A stretch of DNA of 5,036 nucleotides from JAZNBI01 sp045586995. GTDB lineage: Bacteria > Bacillota > Clostridia > Oscillospirales > CAG-272. How positions within the stretch are numbered: the stretch's first letter is position 1; each line of letters opens with the position of its first letter. The position numbers and the translations under genes were made by a program. The DNA is taken from the NCBI GenBank assembly GCA_045586995.1, contig JAZNBI010000003.1, positions 1 to 5,036 of the forward strand, written 5' to 3'. Below are positions 1 to 3,332 of this stretch, piece after piece. The notes under the pieces were generated by a model, which ran no database searches, was not told the origin of the DNA, and worked only from the letters and a program-made list of their open reading frames with translations.

Positions 1-354
1 CCATTTCTTATCCCAACCGGTGTTGAAAAGTAGAAAATCAGCTTTATGTGTTTTTTCACGGTATTTCTTTATAAGCTCTAAAGTTATTACTTCTCCATCT
101 AGAAGAGAACGACAATCAACAACCAGAGCTTTACCAACGAATTGAGAAGCAGGAAAACTGTCAAGCGTAGCCTTGCCCGAAAAAATATGAGAAGGTGGAT
201 CAATGTGGGTGCCCGTATGGCTGAACATACTAAGAAGTGTTTCCTTGAAGCCGTCCTTTTCATAACTACTGGCTGGGGCGAGGATCGGAGGTTTTGTTCC
301 AGGATATACAGGCATATTTTCTTTTATCGTATGAGTAAGATCTATTATTTTCAT
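1..354 (-). CDS. Cyclase-family (kynurenine formamidase-like) metal-dependent hydrolase, N-terminal 118 residues
   Basis: This is the start of a gene that runs off the left edge; full-length members are about 200-220 residues, so roughly half is present. The N-terminus MKIIDLTHTI followed by MPVYPGT at residues 14-20 is typical of the cyclase family (Pfam PF04199). The metal-binding signature HxGTHxDxPxH is intact at residues 46-56 (His46, His50, Asp52, His56), and FNTGWDKKW at 110-118 matches the conserved TGW segment that follows. Family members hydrolyse amide or ester bonds with bound divalent metal; the best known is N-formylkynurenine formamidase (KynB), but many clostridial members have no known substrate, so no symbol is given. 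No signal peptide is visible, suggesting a cytosolic enzyme. The ATG at 354-352 is chosen because AAAGGA lies 8 bases upstream (363-368) and the family similarity begins there. The fold and catalytic motif are clear; the substrate is unknown. Confidence 0.9.
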   Translation of the reverse strand, partial: MKIIDLTHTIKENMPVYPGTKPPILAPASSYEKDGFKETLLSMFSHTGTHIDPPSHIFSGKATLDSFPASQFVGKALVVDCRSLLDGEVITLELIKKYREKTHKADFLLFNTGWDKKW

Positions 355-429
355 TTGGTTGTTCCTTTAAAATAAAATTGGCAAAAAAACAAATAGATGT
401 AATAAACATTGAAATTTTTGATCTATTAA

Positions 430-458
430 AGTATAACATAAATAGAAATATATTTCAA
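430..458 (-). promoter_or_regulatory. Putative sigma-A promoter of the cyclase gene
   Basis: On the minus strand TTGAAA (458-453) is separated by 17 bases from TATACT (435-430). Transcription would start near 423, leaving a leader of about 70 bases before the ATG at 354. The region is very AT-rich, so chance matches are easier here, but the spacing is ideal and the position is right. Confidence 0.55.
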
Positions 459-471
459 TAGTTGAAGGTAA

Positions 472-699
472 TATCATCAACAAGATTATCCCGACGATTT
501 TAATGAACTCTATAAAAATAGGCTCTGCAAAGACAAAACAAAGAAAATAGATTATTTGCATTATGGATGGGTTGATAGCATACCGAATTATCATTCAGTA
601 GTAACATATCAACCGTACTCAATAAATGGATTGTTGAATTATTTGCGTTTAACACATATAGATGAAGAACAGGCTTGTTTTATTAGTCTTTCGAATTAG
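472..699 (+). pseudogene. Unrecognised coding remnant, C-terminal end of a lost gene
   Basis: A frame of 75 sense codons begins directly after a TAA at 469-471 and ends with TAG at 697-699. It has no ATG or GTG, no ribosome binding site, and only internal TTG codons as possible starts. The translation is balanced and protein-like (for example DYPDDFNELYKNR near the start, DYLHYGWVDSIPNYHSVV in the middle, ending ACFISLSN), rich in Tyr, Asp and Asn as expected for AT-rich clostridial coding DNA. It has no membrane segment and no motif I can assign. I read it as the 3' part of a gene whose front was lost, perhaps through a frameshift upstream of 472. It could also be chance open sequence. The opposite strand has a hydrophobic frame over 367-594 that I regard as its shadow. 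Confidence 0.35.
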
Positions 700-920
700 A
701 GACGCTTGGTCGAAGTGCAAAGAAGCACCGCAAGAACGGAACAGGCTGTATCACAATGATAAACGACCACCTCTACGAGGGTAGATACACACCCTGCCTA
801 AACGGAAAGAGAATCTCCAAAAATGTTTATGCCAAAACAAGAGAAGAGTGCGAACAAAAGCTCTCCGAGCTAATCGTGCAAATGAAAGCAGAAATCGCCA
901 AGCTCAAAAAGAAAAAATGA
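687..920 (+). pseudogene. C-terminal remnant of a recombinase/integrase-type protein with an arm-binding-like domain
   Basis: A frame of 77 codons, open from a TAG at 684-686 to TGA at 918-920, carries the pattern GRSAKKHRKNGTGCI, then LYEGRY, NGKR and KNVYAKTREECEQKL, ending in a Lys-rich helix (AEIAKLKKKK). The strand-strand-strand-helix order with NGTG, EGRY and YAKTREE resembles the AP2-like arm-DNA-binding domain at the front of Tn916-type tyrosine integrases. Here it is followed at once by a stop, with no catalytic domain. From memory, similar C-terminal tails occur on recombinase-associated proteins of clostridial mobile elements, but I cannot check this. The first in-frame ATG (756) falls inside the conserved part and has no good ribosome binding site, so this is probably a truncated gene rather than a 54-residue protein. 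Its frame overlaps the end of the preceding remnant, suggesting a decayed junction. It marks former mobile DNA. Confidence 0.55.
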
Positions 921-938
921 AGCAGTAATGAGTGAACA

Positions 939-966
939 AAAGGCTGACAAAATTTTGTCAGCCTTT
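939..966 (+). terminator. Perfect 28-base palindrome after the recombinase remnant, likely terminator
   Basis: The arms AAAGGCTGACAAAA (939-952) and TTTTGTCAGCCTTT (953-966) are perfectly complementary with no spacer. As RNA this would fold into a hairpin with a GGCTGAC/GTCAGCC core closed by an AAAATTTT top. It starts 18 bases after the TGA of the remnant, as a terminator would, but only three T residues end the right arm and the next bases are ACAA. Termination is therefore probable rather than certain. Full symmetry makes it equally usable from either strand. Confidence 0.5.
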
Positions 967-980
967 ACAAGCTCAAATGG

Positions 981-1009
981 TTGAAATGGTTTTGAAAATA
1001 TGATACAAT
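981..1009 (+). promoter_or_regulatory. Putative sigma-A promoter of the M14 peptidase gene
   Basis: TTGAAA (981-986), a 17-base spacer and TACAAT (1004-1009) match a sigma-A promoter. It lies just after the palindrome at 939-966 and about 100 bases before the peptidase start. The leader of roughly 90 bases contains a nine-codon frame, MRTRYMKVI (1047-1076), preceded by AGGTGA; its use is uncertain. Nothing else is recognised in 921-1108. Confidence 0.6.
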
Positions 1010-1108
1010 AAACTCACCGATAAATAAGAATTTGTAGGTGAATTATATGAGAACAAGATATATGAAAGTAATTTAAAAAAATACAGTGAGATAACGGAGA
1101 CTGATACA

Positions 1109-2161
1109 ATGATAAATATCCACGGAAATTTCATTGGCGGAAACATCTGCGTAAAGGAAATATTAGAAGATACGGTTTTGTTGGAAAATGAAATCCGCGA
1201 TACACAGGGAGACTGGTTCTATTGGGCGTTTTGTGTTGAAGGCGCACAGGGGCGCACCCTGACCTTTAAAATGCAACAAACGCGTATTGGCTATTGGGGC
1301 CCTGCTGTGAGCCACGACCTTGCGGAGTGGAGTTGGCTTGACTCCTGCGCCGAAAATTCATTTACATATAGCTTTGGCAAGGACGAGAGCAGGGTGTATT
1401 TTGCCCACCATATGCTTTATCACCCTGAGCGTTTTCATTCCCTTTGCCAGAGTTTAAATCTAAAGGCAAAGGAGCTTTGCAAAAGCAGAAAGGGAAGAAG
1501 TGTCCCTTGCCTTCATATGGGAAAAGGAGAAAAAAGCATAATTTTCACCGCACGACATCACGCCTGCGAGTCAACGGGGAGCTATGTTTTAGAGGGCGTT
1601 ATTAAAGAGCTTGTACAAAGCCCGATAGAGGAAGCAGAAATCCTTATTGTACCCTTTGTTGACTATGACGGGGTGGTTGACGGAGACCAAGGCAAGGCGC
1701 GCACCCCACACGACCACAACAGAGATTATATTGAAAGTCCGATTTATCCCGAGGTGCGTTCAATTTGCAAGCATATGGATGCAAAGGGCTGCCATTACGG
1801 CTTTGACTTTCATTCGCCATGGCACAAGGGCGGAGTGAACGATAAAATATTTATAGTGCGCAATCTGGTGGAAAAGGAAGGGGAGTTTGATGCTTTTTCC
1901 TCAATTTTCGAGTCAAAAATTAGCGGAAAATCTATGAAGTATTTTCAAAAGGACGATTATCCTCCTTGCACTAAGTGGAATCAGCCAAGCACGAGCTTTG
2001 GCTATATCGTAAACAACAGGCAGGAGTGCAACCTTGCCTTCACACTGGAAAGCACATATTTTGGTGAAGAGAGCAATAAGGTTTGCGCCGAAAGGCTTGT
2101 AGAGCTTGGAAAATGCTTCGCCAAAGCCGTGAAAAAATATGTAAAATTAACATCAAAATAA
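1109..2161 (+). CDS. M14-family zinc carboxypeptidase, cytosolic carboxypeptidase-like
   Basis: Predicted zinc metallopeptidase of 350 residues, apparently complete. Residues 1 to about 115 form an N-terminal beta domain like that of cytosolic carboxypeptidases (FYWAFCVEGAQGRTLTF at 37-53, GYWGPAVSHD at 61-70, YFAHHMLYHPERF at 97-109). The catalytic domain follows. HACE at 151-154 (family form HPGE) supplies zinc ligands His151 and Glu154, DFH at 233-235 supplies His235, NRD at 204-206 matches the substrate-carboxylate segment, and FTLEST at 311-316 carries the likely catalytic Glu314. All key residues are present, so the enzyme should be active. No signal peptide or anchor is visible, so it probably acts in the cytoplasm. 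Related eukaryotic enzymes trim glutamates from protein tails; bacterial substrates are mostly unknown and none is claimed. The ATG at 1109 follows GGAG (1096-1099) by 9 bases and begins the conserved region. The gene stands alone and converges on the GNAT gene. Confidence 0.9.
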   Translation: MINIHGNFIGGNICVKEILEDTVLLENEIRDTQGDWFYWAFCVEGAQGRTLTFKMQQTRIGYWGPAVSHDLAEWSWLDSCAENSFTYSFGKDESRVYFAHHMLYHPERFHSLCQSLNLKAKELCKSRKGRSVPCLHMGKGEKSIIFTARHHACESTGSYVLEGVIKELVQSPIEEAEILIVPFVDYDGVVDGDQGKARTPHDHNRDYIESPIYPEVRSICKHMDAKGCHYGFDFHSPWHKGGVNDKIFIVRNLVEKEGEFDAFSSIFESKISGKSMKYFQKDDYPPCTKWNQPSTSFGYIVNNRQECNLAFTLESTYFGEESNKVCAERLVELGKCFAKAVKKYVKLTSK

Positions 2162-2174
2162 AATCTTTATTTTG
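2154..2174. terminator. AT-rich inverted repeat spanning two convergent stop codons, possible weak bidirectional terminator
   Basis: CAAAATAAA (2154-2162) and TTTATTTTG (2166-2174) are perfect inverted repeats separated by ATC. The stop of the peptidase gene (TAA, 2159-2161) and that of the GNAT gene (complement of 2167-2169) lie inside the arms. The hairpin has almost no GC and would be weak. The five-base gap leaves no room for any other shared terminator between the genes, so either this functions or transcripts run into the opposing gene. Confidence 0.3.
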
Positions 2175-2724
2175 TTTTCATAATCTTAATAAAACGGAAC
2201 ATTTCATCAGGCCCCTCGTCGGGATTGTGTTTTTCATCTTCGAACATATCGTGTTCGGGCTGAAAATACTCACACCAAAATTGGTCTATCTGGAAACCGC
2301 ACTTATTTACGTAAAAATGGATATTTCGCTTCTCAAAATATGGGGTGCAGGTTTCCCAAACCTTGGTTTCGGGATGTAACGCTTCTACTTCAAGCCAAGC
2401 ACCGTAACCGATTCCTTTCGTGTGTTCTTGGGGGTTAACAAAAAGAATTACCAATTCATTGTGGTTAGTTTCTTTGTCTATTTTCAAAATAACACCGCCA
2501 ACTTTTCTTCCATCAACTACAATGCGATAAGTTTCATTATCGTCAGAGTCGATACAATGCTCAATAGTTTTACGGGAAATGATTTCACCGTCAAAGTCAA
2601 GATGATTGTCACGTTCTCCAAATTCCGTGGTTGCACCATACTTGAACGCCCATTGATTGTCAAGAATAAATTGCTCACGGTCATCTGCCGTAAGCGGAAT
2701 AAGAGTAACCTTTGTGTTTTTCAT
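2167..2724 (-). CDS. GNAT-family N-acetyltransferase
   Basis: A complete 185-residue protein with GNAT architecture, predicted to transfer an acetyl group from acetyl-CoA to an amine. Strands at about 65-81 (TYRIVVDGRKVGGVILK) and 88-97 lead into the acetyl-CoA pyrophosphate-binding loop HTKGIGYGAW at 101-110 (the Q/RxxGxG/A motif, with His in the first position). FYVNKCGF at 137-144 is the typical late GNAT motif. The tail at about 156-173 is acidic (EHDMFEDEKHNPDEGPDE), which may suit a cationic substrate, though that is inference. It resembles GNAT proteins common in gut Firmicutes, none of which I can tie to a proven substrate. GGAGG (complement of 2732-2736) sits 7 bases before the ATG. 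The gene is transcribed alone from its own promoter through a structured leader with a terminator, suggesting expression conditional on a signal. Its 3' end is 5 bases from the convergent peptidase gene. Confidence 0.9.
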   Translation of the reverse strand: MKNTKVTLIPLTADDREQFILDNQWAFKYGATTEFGERDNHLDFDGEIISRKTIEHCIDSDDNETYRIVVDGRKVGGVILKIDKETNHNELVILFVNPQEHTKGIGYGAWLEVEALHPETKVWETCTPYFEKRNIHFYVNKCGFQIDQFWCEYFQPEHDMFEDEKHNPDEGPDEMFRFIKIMKTK

Positions 2725-2739
2725 AAAAATACCTCCAAA

Positions 2740-2784
2740 ATAAAAAAATAAAGCCTCGGCTATTGATGCACATTAACCGAGGCT
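2740..2784 (-). terminator. Intrinsic terminator inside the GNAT leader
   Basis: On the minus strand an eight-base GC-rich stem, AGCCTCGG with CCGAGGCT, surrounds a 17-base loop that can partly pair further (TTAATG with CATCAA, one mismatch). It is followed by TTATTTTTTTATTTT. Placed after the promoter and before the ribosome binding site, it should stop transcription before the GNAT gene unless the alternative pairing forms. Confidence 0.7.
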
Positions 2785-2847
2785 CACCCCGACACCTAAT
2801 CCGGCAATTGAACACTACGGTATTCTGCCTCCGGTGACAAATATTCT
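2752..2847 (-). promoter_or_regulatory. Structured leader RNA of the GNAT gene with terminator: candidate riboswitch or attenuator
   Basis: Read on the minus strand, the leader holds an outer stem CACC/GGTG (2836-2833 with 2796-2793) enclosing internal-loop segments GGA and GGATTA. Within it is a hairpin: GGCA pairs with TGCC, and GAATAC pairs with GTGTTC, around a CGTA loop (2816-2819) with a three-base AAT bulge. A terminator follows: AGCCTCGG (2784-2777) pairs with CCGAGGCT (2759-2752), then a T-rich run, ending just before the GNAT ribosome binding site. ACCGGAGGC (2835-2827) can instead pair with GCCTCGGT (2783-2776), eight pairs with one bulged G, which would block the terminator. Mutually exclusive structures like these are typical of transcription-control leaders. 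The class is not identified. Guanidine-IV (mepA motif), a terminator-linked clostridial class, is one candidate by general layout only; drug-triggered ribosome-stalling attenuation is another. Confidence 0.6.
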
Positions 2848-2853
2848 GTAAAT

Positions 2854-2882
2854 ACTATATCACAAAAGTGCAAGTAAGTCAA
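2854..2882 (-). promoter_or_regulatory. Sigma-A promoter of the GNAT gene
   Basis: On the minus strand TTGACT (2882-2877) is followed after exactly 17 bases by TATAGT (2859-2854). Transcription would begin near 2847, just before the folded leader, giving about 120 bases of untranslated RNA. Confidence 0.75.
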
Positions 2883-2921
2883 TAAACAAATTCCAATTTG
2901 TCTGGATGATGATATAGAGAG

Positions 2922-2950
2922 AGGGCTGGCAGAAATCAATCGTCAGCCCT
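2922..2950 (+). terminator. Hairpin, possible terminator remnant
   Basis: AGGGCTGGC (2922-2930) pairs with GTCAGCCCT (2942-2950) with one G-U pair around an 11-base loop, followed by TAAAATTTG. No T run follows and no gene now reads into it from the left, so it may be the terminator of a deleted gene. The frame just before it (ending FQFVWMMI and a TAG at 2915-2917) is too short to call. Confidence 0.35.
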
Positions 2951-2976
2951 TAAAATTTGCGTAGCAGTAAACAAAG

Positions 2977-3014
2977 AAAAAGCCTTGAAAACTTAGCGTT
3001 TCCAAGGCTTTTTT
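2977..3014 (+). terminator. Strong intrinsic terminator, possibly bidirectional
   Basis: AAAAAGCCTTG (2977-2987) pairs with CAAGGCTTTTT (3003-3013); the stem continues after one mismatch with AAAC (2989-2992) and GTTT (2998-3001) around a short TTAGC loop, ending in six T residues (3009-3014). No intact plus-strand gene precedes it, so it may shield the XRE operon from upstream transcription or be left from a lost gene. The A-rich left flank gives a T-rich tail in the other direction too. Confidence 0.75.
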
Positions 3015-3047
3015 AGTAAAAAACGCGCGTAAATTCATCAAGAATTA

Positions 3048-3076
3048 TTGACGAAAAGGCGATTTTATGATATAAT
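3048..3076 (+). promoter_or_regulatory. Strong sigma-A promoter of the XRE/beta-helix operon
   Basis: TTGACG (3048-3053), a 17-base spacer and a consensus TATAAT (3071-3076) put the start of transcription near 3083, 28 bases before the XRE start codon. A small inverted repeat (AATTC 3032-3036, GAATT 3042-3046) lies directly upstream of the -35 box. Confidence 0.85.
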
Positions 3077-3087
3077 ATGACATATTA
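3073..3087. promoter_or_regulatory. Candidate operator palindrome over the -10 box and transcription start
   Basis: TAATATG (3073-3079) and CATATTA (3081-3087) are perfect inverted repeats around a single A. The site covers most of the -10 box and the predicted start point, where a bound repressor would block RNA polymerase. The first gene of the operon encodes a small XRE protein, a family that usually binds such palindromes as dimers, so self-regulation is the natural inference. Short AT-rich palindromes also arise by chance. Confidence 0.5.
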
Positions 3088-3110
3088 AGAATGAATATGG
3101 AGGAAAACGT

Positions 3111-3332
3111 ATGACTCTGTCACAGAAGGTAAGATACATAAGAGCCGAGAGGCTACTAAGCCAACAGGAATTTGCCGATGCGGTGGGCGTTTCCTATTCA
3201 ACCGTCAGCCGTTGGGAGCGTGAAAATCGCAAGCCGCAGGCGAGAGCCATCGGCAAGCTCATAATTTGGTGCAAGGAAAACGGTATAGATTTATCGGACG
3301 TGGAGGAAAACTATGGTGAGGATAAAACATAA
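3111..3332 (+). CDS. XRE-family (Cro/C1-type) helix-turn-helix transcriptional regulator
   Basis: A 73-residue DNA-binding protein made almost wholly of one Cro/C1 helix-turn-helix domain. Helix 1 covers about residues 3-14 (LSQKVRYIRAER). The helix-turn-helix is at 17-35: SQQEFADAVGVS leads into the recognition helix YSTVSRWER, then NRKP at 39-42, the classic order for this family. The remaining residues form helix 4 to 5 and a short acidic tail (DLSDVEENYGEDKT). There is no ligand-binding or dimerisation domain, so it resembles a minimal phage-type repressor or an operon autoregulator. GGAGG at 3099-3103 is 7 bases before the ATG. The last 20 bases overlap the start of the beta-helix gene, so the two should be co-transcribed and probably translationally coupled. 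The palindrome at 3073-3087 is its likely binding site. The family is certain; targets are inferred. Confidence 0.93.
   Translation: MTLSQKVRYIRAERLLSQQEFADAVGVSYSTVSRWERENRKPQARAIGKLIIWCKENGIDLSDVEENYGEDKT
3302..3306 (+). promoter_or_regulatory. Ribosome binding site of the beta-helix gene inside the XRE gene
   Basis: GGAGG followed by AAAACT precedes the ATG at 3313. It closely repeats the XRE gene's own start context (TGGAGGAAAACGT before ATG at 3111) and decides the start of the surface-protein gene, 20 bases before the regulator's stop codon is complete. Confidence 0.8.

Noticed and set aside
142..375. 77-residue plus-strand frame
   Set aside because: It lies opposite the clear cyclase coding sequence with its intact HxGTHxDxPxH motif and has no support of its own.
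367..594. Hydrophobic 75-residue frame on the minus strand that could be a small membrane protein upstream of the cyclase gene
   Set aside because: It has no ribosome binding site before its ATG, its end overlaps the cyclase ribosome binding site, the cyclase promoter lies inside it, and the opposite strand is the more protein-like frame. The hydrophobicity fits antisense of AT-rich DNA.
2083..2751. Plus-strand frames of 98 and 109 residues across the GNAT gene
   Set aside because: They are antisense to a well-supported acetyltransferase and its leader, with no recognisable motifs or starts.
2752..2847. GNAT leader considered as a T-box or a classical riboswitch (purine, TPP, FMN, lysine, cobalamin, SAM)
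   Set aside because: I find no T-box GGGTGGNACCGCG-like element and none of the core motifs of those classes, so it is left unassigned.
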